This document shows, one piece after another, positions 1 to 10,580 of a stretch of 64,000 nt of DNA; the first letter of the stretch is position 1, and every line of letters begins with the position of its first letter. This DNA is from Larix kaempferi (Eukaryota; Streptophyta; Pinopsida; Pinales; Pinaceae), in the NCBI GenBank assembly GCA_027924585.1, contig BSBM01000877.1, positions 7,069,501 to 7,133,500 of the forward strand. The letters run 5' to 3'. The notes beneath the pieces are model-generated. The model was not told where the DNA came from. It did no database searches and worked only from the letters and a program-made list of their open reading frames with translations. Both the position numbers and the translations under genes were made by a program.

Positions 1-142
1 TTATATGTTATTAGCTAGTGGAATTTCTATATCTTTGCATCCAGAAGGAATTTAGGAATTATGTTAGTGTAGTAATATTCAACAAAGAGTAATACTCCTT
101 TCAGCGTAAGAAAAAAAATTATAGGAGTCCCATAAACCCTTA

Positions 143-308
143 TTGGCGACCTATCTCAAAAGAATCCTTGCATCATGTTGATTGTTTTGGAATATATCTC
201 TAACAAACTTTTTTGGGTGGACCTCTGACACCTTTGTTGGAGACATATATCAAAAGAATTCTTGCATCCTATTGAACATGGTTGTCTACATATCTAACAA
301 CCCTTTTT
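143..308. repeat. Imperfect tandem duplication, period 94
   Basis: The segment at 143-214 recurs at 237-308. Both copies run from a TTGG(C/A)GAC start through a CAAAAGAAT and CTTGCATC core to a TCTAACAA(A/C)C(T)TTTT end. It lies just upstream of the first gag relic, so it may belong to the leader of that element. No 5' LTR or primer-binding site can be seen in the first 600 bases. Confidence 0.6.
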
Positions 309-654
309 CTATGGACCCAACCATCCCCCATTTGGTGTTCCTACTTTTTAGCTATCATTGTACACGCCCACGACCAACAAAACATGGAGGAAGCAACCTA
401 GGGTTCGCCCCAAGACACTAAATCACTAACCATGGCCTTGAAGCACTCAGTCGACAAACTTGACCACTAAAACACTATGTACAACCAACAACATGTCATT
501 GTTGCTATCACTCAGCACGTGGGCTTCCCTCTAAAACAAGATGATCCAAGTACTGAAGCATTTGTCAACGACAAATTAATAGCTCACGTTCTCTTTCTAT
601 AAACTCAACCTCTCTCCTTTGAGGATAAAAATTCATGGCATCGCTTCCTGATTG

Positions 655-1345
655 ATTAGCATGCATAAATTTGATGGCTCTAATCCATTGGTTTGGGTTA
701 CTCAAATGGAACACAATTTTTCTATCCATGGCATTAAGGATGATATACATAAGTTAAATACTAGGGTTTTATATTTTGACTCAAAATATTGGCAATGGTG
801 TCAATGTTACCAAAAATCTTATCATCATTATGTCCCTTACTAACAATTTGTGAAGATCCTTATTGATCGTTTGGATGTGACACTCATTACCTGGGAAGGT
901 TGACCAAATTAGGCCAGACTGGCATAGTTATGGACTATATTACAACCTTCCATAAATTGGAAATCCACACATAGGACCTCTCTGATTTTGTTTTGGCATA
1001 ATACTCCATTAGTGGCCTCAAGGAGGTAATTTGAGAACATGTCATTATGCAACAACCCTCCACAGTCTAGGTTGGACGCTTGTGATAGAGTTATACAAGT
1101 TGAAATGGTGATCGATTCCCAACCTAAATAACCTTCTTTTTTGACTCGCAGGGTGTCTCCCATGGCTCCTACTTCCAACAATTCCATCACACTACCATTA
1201 GGAATCCAAAAGTTATCCTTGGATGCAAAGGTCGGACTTCAATGCCTTGGACTTTTCTATAACTATAATGCAAATATTTTCAATGGAATAAATGTAAAGA
1301 ACAAGAATTATTCCAAATAGATGCATCATTACCTGATCCCCCCTA
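655..1345 (+). pseudogene. gag relic of gypsy copy 1
   Basis: Capsid-type gag. The best stretch begins near 661 with KFDGSNPLVWVTQMEHNFS, the usual start of the retrotransposon gag domain in this chromovirus group, followed by a Trp-rich segment near 785-835. After 840 the frame breaks repeatedly. Near 1249-1299 the nucleic-acid-binding zinc knuckle aligns by its neighbours, but all the expected Cys and His positions are replaced (the segment reads FYNYNANIFNGINVK). In life this protein would package the RNA into particles; here it is dead. Confidence 0.8.
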
Positions 1346-1489
1346 GATGACAACACCTTGGAGAGTACTCAAGAGAAATAACTAGAAAATATTATGACAC
1401 CCTAAGTGGAAGTTACTCCCACTATGCCCATTTCTAAAAAGAAACCCCAAATATCACTCCATGCCTTATTGGTTTTATTCACACCCATG

Positions 1490-1935
1490 ACATTGAAGTT
1501 GATCGACTACATCAAGCACCATAAATTCATTATATTAATCAATAGTGGAAGCACCTACAATTTCATTCATTAGAGAGTGGTTGACATAACACACTATTAT
1601 ATGCGACCTTATCCTATTTCCAAATTATGATCACAAATGGGGGTTTCATGAAATGTCGGGGTCATTATGAAATTTCGAAAATCCAAATGGGAGACTACCA
1701 TCTTAAAACACACATGTTCACTATCAACATGGGTAGTTGTCATATAGTTTTGGGGGTAGAATGGATACAAACTTTAGGACCCATCACCATGGATTTGAAG
1801 GAACTTTCTATCATCTTTTCTCAGTACGAGCACAAACATCATCTTAGAGGGATCACTTCCATCTATCCCAATATTAACTCCTCCCACCATATGAAGAAAT
1901 TATTGAAGAAAGGCCACTCTAGTATCATTTCTTAG
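1490..1935 (+). pseudogene. Aspartic protease relic of gypsy copy 1
   Basis: Retropepsin-like domain that would cut the Gag-Pol polyprotein. The catalytic loop near 1535-1560 reads LINSGSTYNFIH where the family has D-S-G, so the catalytic Asp is Asn. A stop follows the loop near 1572. The downstream part stays open at 1627-1935 and holds the hydrophobic flap and C-terminal segment (HIVLGVEWIQTLGPITMD), typical of the protease to RT linker in chromoviruses. Confidence 0.8.
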
Positions 1936-2109
1936 TTCAATACCATCCAAGTCGTGAAAACACCCACACAAGGCATTCACCCTGAGTTGCAGTGATTCCA
2001 AATATCAATAGGATTTTGAGGCACCAAAAGGTTCATCACCATCCCATGGGAAGCATGACCATGGTATTCTCCTAATTTCGAGTAGTCAACCTCCCCATGT
2101 ACACCCCTA

Positions 2110-3330
2110 TCACCACTATTTTTCCCAAAAGAATGAAACCAAAAATATCATCCAGGAAATGTTGGAGGTTTTCCTCATTGATCCTAGCATCAACCCCTAT
2201 TCATCACTGGTGGTTATGGTACTAAAAAGGGAACGAAATTGTCTCATCTATCCATATTTTCAGGCTCTCAATAAGTTAACTATCAAAGATAAATTTCATG
2301 TTCTAGTCATTAATTATCTCTTGGATGATATTCATGGAGAAAAATTCTTCATTGAACTAGACCTTCAATTTGATACTATCAAATCCGAATGAAAGAAGAT
2401 GAAATACCCAAGACTACTTTCCACACCCATGAAAACATTATGAGTTCTTAGTAATGCCCTTTGAAATTTGGAATGCTCCATCCACCTTTGAGAGCCTCAT
2501 GAACAAGATCTTATGACCCTTCCTTGACCATTTTGTATCAGTTCTTTTTAATGATATTTTGGTCTAAATCCCTACATGGGAAAGGCTCCTAGAGCATGTT
2601 ACTTGTGCCTTACAATTATTAAGGCATCAACCATTATTTTTGAAACATTCAAAATGTCTGTTTGGGGTTACTAAGGTTGAATATTTCAGCCATATTGTTA
2701 GTGAGGATGGATTACATATGAACCCAAATAAAGTGGAAGTTGCATAACTATCCACACCCCAAGACCCTCAATATCTTGCATGGGTTCCCGAGACTCACCA
2801 GATACTGCTAAAAGTTTGTGAACAATTATGGTAAATTGCGACTCCTCTCAACTCATTACTAAAAAATAATGTCTTCTACTGGAATGATGCAATTGAGGAG
2901 GGATTATCTTCCCTAAAGGATTCTATGTGCGCTATTCTTGTTTTAGCAATGCCTAATTTCACTCATACTTTCATCTTAGAGTGTGATGTCTCTGGCAACA
3001 TCATTGAAAAAAACTTGATGCAAGGCGGATTCCCTCTAACCTTCACCAGTAAGAAATTATGTGAGAGTAATTTGGGCAAGTCCACATATGAAAAAGAGAT
3101 GATGCCCATCCTTCATGCGATTGATACATGGAACCCATATTTAATTGAAAGGTGTTTCCAAATCAAGACTGACCATCATAGTCTAAAATATTTCTTGGAA
3201 CAATGATTGTCCTCCGAGAGCAACATAAGTGGGTCACTAAGATGTTGGGATATGATTGTGATATCATCTATAAGAAGGGAATGGAAAATGTGGTGGCATA
3301 TGCTTTGTCTCGACAATTTGAGGAGGATGG
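2110..3330 (+). pseudogene. Reverse transcriptase and RNase H relic of gypsy copy 1
   Basis: The RT fingers are legible at 2159-2392 (YSSLVVMVLK, LNKLTIKDKF, FFIELDLQFD). The palm continues with frameshifts to 2560, where the region of the FxDD box reads LFNDILV, so one catalytic Asp is changed. The thumb, with a GVTKVEYFSHIV-like segment, lies near 2660-2710. RNase H follows at 2925-3330 with AMPNFTHTFILECDVSG, FTSKKLCESN and TDHHSLKYFLEQ, then the NVVAYALSRQF tail where the family has NVVADALSR. Several frame changes separate the blocks. Confidence 0.85.
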
Positions 3331-3519
3331 ATCTCTCTTTGCATTATCCTTACCAATTCCAAGATTGCTCGAGGAAGCATGTCAAGAATGGATGGCTAAT
3401 TAAACCTTTAGAAAACTCATTAAATGACTTCAAGAAGACCCCAACCCCTCGACCTAGTATACTTGGAATCAAGATACCTTGCAATACATGGAGAACATTT
3501 TTCTCATCCCATATTTGGC

Positions 3520-4780
3520 ATTAAAACATCAAATCTTAAAATAGTTACATTCATCACCCACTACATACCACTTGGGATTTCATAAAACCTATGAATGAAT
3601 CAAGTTCTCATTCTTTTGGGAAGGCATGAAAATCGACATCCACAACTTTGTAGTGGCCTGCAACATTTGTTAAAGACATGAGGGTGAAACAATGAAGTAA
3701 ATTGGTGTTTTACAGACCCTTCCATTACCAAATCATATTTTGATGAATATCTCTATGGATTTTATCATGGGGCTTCCCAATTCATGAATAAATCAATCAT
3801 CGTGGTAGTAGTTGATTACTTGTCCAAATATGCTCACTTTTTTGCTTTATTGCACCCTTTTAATCCATATCTAGTGTCACAAGTCTTCCATTAGGTCTTT
3901 AAGCTACATGGTATGCCAACTTCCCTTGTATCTAATCAAGACCCTACATTCATAAGAAAATTTTGCTGGAGTTTATTTAAACTTTAGTGTATCTAGTTGT
4001 AACTTAGCACAACCTATCATCCTTAAATGTATGGTCAAATGGAAACGATCAATAAGTGCTTAGAAACATACTTGAGATGCTTTCCGTTAGAAAGACCCCA
4101 CCAATGGGTGCAATAGATTCCTCTTGCACTGTGGTGGCATAATACCACTTATCATGGCACTACCAAAATGACCCCATATGAAGAAATGTATGGCCAAAAT
4201 CCCTTGTCAATGGTTTCCTATTTACCAGGCAATTCCAAGGTTCATGTTTTGGACAAAACACTTCACACCAGAACAACTATTCTACGCACCCTTTAGAAAC
4301 ATTTGGTTATGGCTCAAGATATGATGAAACAATGGGTGGATCAACATCACTTAAATCGTTCATTTGTTGAAGAGAATCAAGTGTTTCTACAACTCCAACC
4401 CTATAAACAAACATCTCTAAAAAATAATCTCCCCTAGAAACTTGCTCCAAAGTTTTACAGACCCTACAAGATACTCCAATGCATTAGACATGTGGCCTAC
4501 AAGATAGTTTCCCGATCACCCCAATATTCACCCATTCTTTCATGTCTCCTACCTCAATAAAGTGGTGGGATCCAATTGTAAAGTGCAGGACAAGTTACCA
4601 AAACTTGATGAGGAAGGCTCCATTTGACTCCAACCAAAAGCAGTATTGGATTCTTGGGAACATCAAGTGCACAGGAATACAATCAAAGAATTCTTGATCC
4701 AATAGAAGGATATGCAAGCAGAATATGCCACATGGGAACAGGAATTTATTCTCTACAAATTTCCTCATATGTAGCTTTGA
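3520..4780 (+). pseudogene. Integrase and chromodomain relic of gypsy copy 1
   Basis: The zinc-binding H2C2 region is near 3555-3680 (the CNIC and RHEG residues are readable). The DDE core follows, with MDFIMGLPNS near 3757, SNQDPTF near 3935 and YGQMETINKC near 4033, so the Asp and Glu of the last two boxes remain. The C-terminal GPY-type region is near 4450. A chromodomain-like end lies at 4655-4770 (IKEFLIQ, ATWEQE, KFPHM) and probably targeted insertion to particular chromatin. Stops and shifts are present throughout. Confidence 0.82.
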
Positions 4781-4797
4781 GGACAACATGTCTTTTC

Positions 4798-5275
4798 AAG
4801 GGGGGGGCATGTTAGGGTCCTACCCTAACCCCCTTACTTTAATATTTAGTTAATTAATGTATGTGTCCATCTCTTTTGAAGAAGGTTGGGTAGTTAGCAG
4901 TGAATAACTAATGTAAAAATTGTCTCTCAATTAATTAAGGACCCCTCGAAATTCAATACTCAAATAAGTATTTGGCCATGTCAATTAGTAATGGATTTGA
5001 ATATTGAAAGCCTATTTAAATAGCTAGAAGGTTATGCATTTTTTCATCAAGAATTATTGTATTGAAGCTTTGCTAAAGAGAAAGGTCATCGAACCTTAGA
5101 GGCAAGTGAACATTGCTTCTAGATTTGATTGTCATAATACAAGAGTTATTTTTGTGGCACCTCTCTTGTGTAGTTCCTTTGATTAATTATTTTGCACTAT
5201 AATCTTGTGTTTCTAGCATTTTTCATCTATGTATATCTTGATGTTTCTTTAATTTACAGGGTTAAGTACACGACA
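4798..5275 (+). repeat. Polypurine tract and 3' LTR of gypsy copy 1
   Basis: The purine run AAGGGGGGG ends at 4807 and primes plus-strand synthesis in such elements. The LTR starts TGTTAGGG at 4810. Its first bases form a near palindrome, GTTAGGGT-CCT-ACCCTAAC (4811-4829). The right end is placed near 5275 at a CGACA sequence because RT-like coding sequence of the next relic begins at about 5318; this end is approximate. Confidence 0.7.
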
Positions 5276-5317
5276 TGTGCTTACACTAAAATGTAGGTAT
5301 TCCATATAAAATTAATT

Positions 5318-5990
5318 GAGCATGATTCTTTAAAGTGGAATATTTGGGTCACATTGTAAATAGTGAAAGGATTCTAGCTAACCCTAAGAAAATTGAGTGA
5401 GTGAAATGTTGGTTGTACTTAAAAACACTCAAATGTTTAAGTGGTAATTTACTTGGCCTTTGTTACAAATTTGTGTAGTGTTAATAAGTTAGAATTGCAG
5501 TACCATTAACATCCTTACTTAATAAAATAGCTTTCACATGGAATGATGTGGCAAAGCATGCCTTTCACATCTTAAAAGAAGTTATATGTATTTCTCCAAT
5601 GTTAGCAGTGTCTAACTTCACTAAGATTTTCATCCTAGAATTTGATGCATCATTCCATGTGATGCAAGAGGAGCATCCATTAGCATTCACTAATGAACAA
5701 TTATGTGATAGAAACTTGGGAAAGTCTACATATGAAAAACAAATGATGGCCATCCTTCACGTAATTGATATGTGGTTCTCATACCTAATTGGGTGTCATT
5801 TTCAAATCAAGACATACTTTCATAGTTTGAAGTACTTTGTGAAATAATGTTTATGTTTACCAAAGTAACAAAAGAGTGTCACCAAGATGTTAGGCTATGA
5901 TTATGAGATCATCTACAAGAAGGGCAAGGAGAATGTGGTGGCTGATATCTTTTCTCATAAGTATGAGAAGGAAGGGTCTATATTTTCTTT
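5318..5990 (+). pseudogene. RT thumb and RNase H relic of gypsy copy 2
   Basis: Begins with a thumb segment equivalent to KVEYLGHIV (5325-5365). It continues to an open stretch at 5548-5847 with PMLAVSNFTKIFILEFDAS, FTNEQLCDRNLGKSTYEKQMMAILHVID and IKTYFHSLKYF. The RNase H catalytic TDHHSL is changed to TYFHSL, losing an Asp. The segment NVVADIFSHKYEKEG follows near 5935-5975 in another frame. Confidence 0.8.
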
Positions 5991-6179
5991 ATCCTTATCA
6001 ATTTAGATTGGCTAGCAGAAATATGCTAGGAATGGTTGGTTAATGCCAAGTTTGGTCAACTTCTCAAATAAAAATAGACTAATATAAACTCGATTGCATG
6101 ACACACAAGGGATAATGCCACATTACACTTAAAAGGTGTATATTTTTGGTGCAAAAATATACTTTAGAATCGAGGATAT

Positions 6180-7425
6180 TAACATAAATGCATTCATCTC
6201 CCATAACGGGTCACTTTGGCTTTAAAAAAAATGAAAGGGTCAAGCATTCATTTTTTGGGACATCATGAACAATGGAATCCATACCTTCATGGCGGAATGT
6301 AACATATGTCAAAGGAAAAAGTGTGAAATGGTGAAGCCAATTGATCCATTGTAGCCCCTATTCATCCTTGAAACAATTTGTATGGCATTTCCATGAATTT
6401 AATTGTTGGGCTACCTAAAGTAGGAAAAATATATGTCAACATGGTGGTTGTCAATCTACTTTCCAAACATGCCCACTTTTGTGCCTTACAACCCCTTGTT
6501 TCAGGTGTCCATGACTACACAAGCTTACATGAATTGTATCTTTATTAAGCGATATGGCATACTTAACTCAATTGTAATGGAGGGTGATCCCACATTCACC
6601 AACAAATTTTGGTATAACTTGTTCAAATTACAAGGGACCCAAGTGAAAATGAGCACTACCTATCATTACGAAACAAATGGTTAAACATAGGTGGTCAATA
6701 AGTACTTGGAAACTTATTTGAGATTGTTTTTGTTAGAGTGATGGGGATAGTGGGTCCAATGGCTACCTCTTGTATAATGGTGGTATAATACCGCCTATCA
6801 TTGTGCTACCAAAATGTCACCTATGAGGTTTTATATGGACAAAACCCCCCATATGTGGTCTCATACTTACTGGGAACATCCAAGCTTCAGGTAGCAGAGA
6901 TAACACTTAACACATGAGCTAGAATTTTCTATACACTCAAGGACAATTTGGACTTGGCTCAAAATTTTAAAATGGCATCACTAAGAGATCCACTGTGAAG
7001 AAGGGGATTAAATGCTTCTTTGTCTCCATCCCTATAAAAAGATATCTCTTAAGGAGAAGAGTCGCTAGATACTAGACCCAATATCTATGGCCCCTATCAA
7101 ATACTTTAATGAATTGGACAAGTTTCCTACAAATTGGCTCTCCTATCCCACTCCAAGGTCCACCTAATGTTTAATGTGCCATGTTTGAAGAAAGTGGTTG
7201 AGCCAAATTGTTGAGTTCAAAACATAATCCTTGAAGTTTTTGAAGAGGGTTATATTTTCTTGCATCCCAAGACAATATTAGATTAAAGAGAATGTCGTAT
7301 GTGCTAGTGCATTATTTAGGAAGTCTTGAAATAATGGAAGGATATGCCACCCAAAAATAACACCTCACAACCAATCATGATTTTACAATAGTTTCTGCAT
7401 CTCTGACATGTAGGATAATATTGCT
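6180..7425 (+). pseudogene. Integrase and chromodomain relic of gypsy copy 2
   Basis: The H2C2 region (CNICQRKK) is near 6300-6320. Part of the core is open at 6433-6684 with VMEGDPTFTNKFWYNLFKLQGTQVKMSTTYHYETNG, which keeps the second Asp. A stop follows where the catalytic Glu segment should begin. The C-terminal region with GPYQIL-like residues lies near 7090. A broken chromodomain (WKDMPPKN then QxFLHL) occupies about 7320-7410, just before the polypurine tract. Confidence 0.78.
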
Positions 7426-7429
7426 TTTG

Positions 7430-7720
7430 AGGGGAGGGGAGATGTTAGAAACCCACCCTAACCCCTCTTGTTATGGGCACTTAGGTTGTTAAGAGTTAGT
7501 TAATTAACATATAATGACCATCCTTTTTTAATAAGATGCACTAGATAGTTTGGTGTGTTGTTAATTAATATAAAAAGGTCATTTTTATTGAATAAGACTC
7601 ACTAAATAGTTAGTACTAGGTAATCATTAATATAGAGGCCACTAATTGCTAGGCTTGAGATAGATAAAAACTATGTATAAAAATAGAGAATTATGTAATA
7701 TTTCATTTACATTCTATAAT
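7430..7720 (+). repeat. Polypurine tract and LTR start of gypsy copy 2
   Basis: The purine run AGGGGAGGGGAGA at 7430-7442 is followed by TGTTAGAAACCCACCCTAACC at 7443. This matches the LTR start of copy 1, apart from the AAACCC segment. The LTR fades into AT-rich DNA, so its right end is a guess. Confidence 0.65.
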
Positions 7721-9060
7721 TTAAATATATTCATTTTTTTTTTCTTTTTATAAATTATGTATATATAAAATACTTCAATGTTTATAGAATGACGTAAAAA
7801 TCTATATTATATATAAATACTTTTTTCTTACCCTCATTTAGCTTCTTGTTTAAATTAATCATCATTACATAAATAGGAAAAAAAAACAATTTAATTGTAG
7901 TTAGAGAAGTATTGCTTTCGATAATAAAAAGTTTTTAAAACATGAAAAAACACGAAGAAACACCGACTTTGTTTAAAATCATTTATTTAAATAAATTTTA
8001 ACACACTTTATCTATATGAAGATCTTCCCTTTTGTACAATTACTAATGATATACACGACCTTCATTTTTGGTTGATGAACAATTCTATAGAAAATATGAC
8101 TAGTCTTACGAATACTAGTTGTTATTCACCTAGCAAAATTACATTTTTACCAAATTTATTAACTTTTATTTCTAAAAAACATCAAAATCTTTTGTATGTG
8201 TACAAAATGTTTTATATTTAAAAAAAAATCCAAAGTAACATCAAAATAAACCATCATTATATACTTTCTAAGTGTCTAGTCCCTCATCTTCCCAAAAGTG
8301 TGGAGATTATTTGAGAGTCCAAATGACATGACAAGTCATTCGTACAAAGCATTTTATATTTAGTTTTGAAACTTAATTTTTTATTATTAAAAAATATACT
8401 ATAAAAATTATAATTTTTATTATTTAATTAATACAAATTAAAAAAGAAGTATATGATTAGAAAAAAAACTTAATAAATAAGAAAATTGCACTCTCAAAAA
8501 TAAAAGCTCAATTCATTACCAGTAATGTTTTTAAGTTGTAAATTCTAATATATATAGATTTAGGGTTTTAGTTAATTACTTTTAAACTCTTAATTATGTA
8601 ATATAAAACTTTTTTATTTAATCACCAAGGTTTGGGGTTCACATACTTTTTCTTTAAATATAATTTAGAGGGACCACTTTTAAATTATATCCCAACACCT
8701 TCTTACTTTTAATTTGAATAGGGATAGAAAATTGATGAATGTTGATAAGAAAAATATGACCATGATTCAAAATAAAACAACCATCTTTTTATAGAGATCC
8801 CATTTACATAATAACAACCTTTAGTGACACCTAAACATGGTCTTATTAAAAATAACAATGAGCAAAAACGCAAACACACAATAACCATGCTAACAAACAT
8901 ATAGATAATTGTGTTGAATTTAAAAGGTCAGATCCCTAGGCTAAGATCATTTTTAGGAAATTTTTAAGCTCAAATAGAATAGATTTCAATTTCAAGGTAT
9001 AAATATACATTTTAGCATTGAGACAACTTAATCATTGGGTGTATGGGTATAGTGTCTTTA
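7721..9060. other. AT-rich DNA, no gene seen
   Basis: Very AT-rich sequence with homopolymer runs. No protein-like frame, RNA gene or clear repeat was found. Confidence 0.6.
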
Positions 9061-9074
9061 AATATTTTCAATTG

Positions 9075-9415
9075 TTGAAAAATATAAAAATAGGTTCCCA
9101 AGCATACTTGATTTTAAGACCTTCATCTTTATTGATGTTATTTTGTAACTCAATTTTGAGGGCCTCTTAACCCTTTCTTTTAGCATAATTATCAATTTTA
9201 GCCATTATTTTGGCATTATCAATACAAATGAGAAGGCCAGTGTCTTGAGAGTGATTTGCTAAGACTAATGTGTTAACCCAATTATGTTTGATCTGTCACT
9301 GTAATGTTTTTTAAGTCTGGCTTGTAGAGATCTCCCCGCCTCACCAATATAGTACTTTCCACATGAGCAGGGAATGGTGTAAATACACTTTTGAAGTTTT
9401 GGCTAAATAACATCT
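9075..9415 (-). pseudogene. GIY-YIG endonuclease relic of the Penelope-like element
   Basis: The frame near 9400-9295 reads CIYTIPCSCGKYYIGEAGRSL, then QARLKKHYSD. This matches the GIY-YIG core with its Cys pair and catalytic Arg. After one frameshift the domain continues with NTLVLANHSQDTGLLICIDNAKI (a conserved His) and KRKGxEALKIEL (the conserved Glu, next to a stop), ending near EGLKIKYAWEP. This nuclease would nick the target to prime reverse transcription. Confidence 0.85.
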
Positions 9416-9659
9416 TTGCCATAATCCATCATGTTTTTAAGAGTATTTGGAGGCTAAAGGTTTTGAACTTTTAGCTAAATAGTATCTTTGCCACAAGCCA
9501 TACTATTTTAAGAGTATTTATAAGGGTGAAGGTAACCTTGATATAATCTTTATTAAGAATTTTTGCAGCCCTATTAGTTGTTCCTCGATATAAGGAAGAG
9601 TGGTAATCATTCCTTCTATAGGATCGTGAGAGTTATGGTGATCCAACTTAGTTAATAAG

Positions 9660-10580
9660 ACTTTTGTAATGGTGATCTATCTTCATTATTAAGACTACTT
9701 TTCTAAATTAATGGTCTTTATAGTCTTATTTTTTAAAACTTCACCAAAGTGTATCAATTCCTACTCTATGTGATCATCATCAGAAATCCTTATAGCTCGA
9801 GCCACTAGAGTGTTGTTGACACCAAGCTTCTAAGCAAGGTGGTGATGGGAATCAACATGGAGATACCTATTCATGCATGAGTCTTCTTCCAGCATCCTTG
9901 ATGTGATATCAAGCCATCATTTATCTTAAAGATAAATATATCCAAGAATGGGATGTTATTATCATTTAATTCTATTTTGAATTTTGTGTTCAAAGCTTGA
10001 TTATTGAGGTGATATTTAAACCTGTCTATATATCATTTCCATGTATACAAGTGTGTGTTGTTTATGAACCATTTGCATAGTTTAGGTTTGAGAGGATAGG
10101 AATCAATGGATCACTTCTCAAATCAATTCATGTACAAGTGAATGATAACAGGAAACAATGGAGACCCCATTGCCATGTGTTCTATTTGTTCATAGATATT
10201 GCCATGAAAGATAAAATACATTGTTTTTAGGAAAATTTTAACCAGGTTTGCGGTATCCTCATTTGTGATTTCCTTGATTACCTCAATAACATCATCAATA
10301 AAAATGTGAAAGGAGAGAATACATCAAATATTTCGATGAGAAGATCTTGTTCCTCAACCTTTATATTTCTTAGTTCATTGATCACATGAGGAGTCTTTGA
10401 CATAATAATGTGTTTGTCCAACTAGAATGTTGAGTTTTTTTACAAGGTATTTTGATCATTTATAAGTGGGAGAACCAATCGTATTAACTATCGGTTAGTG
10501 AAGAAATTTCTATCTCTTTGTGAATCTTAAATAACCCATAGATTCTAAGAACAATCTCTATAGCATAGAAGATGGAAAAG
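9660..10580 (-). pseudogene. Penelope-type reverse transcriptase relic
   Basis: Reading leftwards on the minus strand one meets YGLFKIHKE (near 10545), TIGSPTYK and KYLVKKLNILVG (near 10475-10430), and FIDDVIEVIKEITNEDTANL (near 10300-10240). MAMGSPLFPVIIHLYM follows (10179-10130), then the palm box and IPFLDIFIFKINDG (near 9950-9910). YLHVDSHHHLA and ARAIRISDDDH come last (near 9860-9780). The order matches Penelope-like RTs. The palm box, normally aromatic-hydrophobic-D-D, reads FINNT at about 10070-10056, so both catalytic Asp residues are Asn. At least six stops and frame changes are present. Confidence 0.85.

Larger units (their letters stand above)
450..5275 (+). mobile_element. Ty3/gypsy chromovirus relic (copy 1), 5' LTR not seen
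   Basis: A decayed LTR retrotransposon whose domains appear in the order gag, protease, reverse transcriptase, RNase H, integrase, chromodomain, polypurine tract, 3' LTR. That order, with integrase after RNase H and a terminal chromodomain, defines Ty3/gypsy chromoviruses. Every domain is broken by stops and frameshifts, so it cannot move by itself. The left LTR would lie in or left of the window start. A second relic of the same family follows directly at about 5285. Confidence 0.85.
5285..7720 (+). mobile_element. Ty3/gypsy chromovirus relic (copy 2), 5' half missing
   Basis: A second relic of the same family and orientation, starting abruptly inside the RT thumb. It lacks its LTR, gag, protease and most of RT. 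The sequence then runs through RNase H, integrase and chromodomain to a polypurine tract and an LTR start that resembles copy 1 (TGTTAG, then ACCCTAACCCC). The arrangement suggests a deletion or unequal recombination between two neighbours. Confidence 0.8.
9070..10580 (-). mobile_element. Penelope-like retroelement relic (RT plus GIY-YIG)
   Basis: On the minus strand a reverse transcriptase relic (10580 to 9660) is followed by a GIY-YIG endonuclease relic (9415 to 9075). That is the domain order of endonuclease-bearing Penelope-like elements. This class is mostly animal; conifers carry a group named Dryad, thought to come from arthropods by horizontal transfer. Both domains have stops and frameshifts, so the copy is dead. 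No terminal repeats were recognised. The two domain calls support each other, since this RT type and GIY-YIG occur together only in these elements. Confidence 0.85.
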
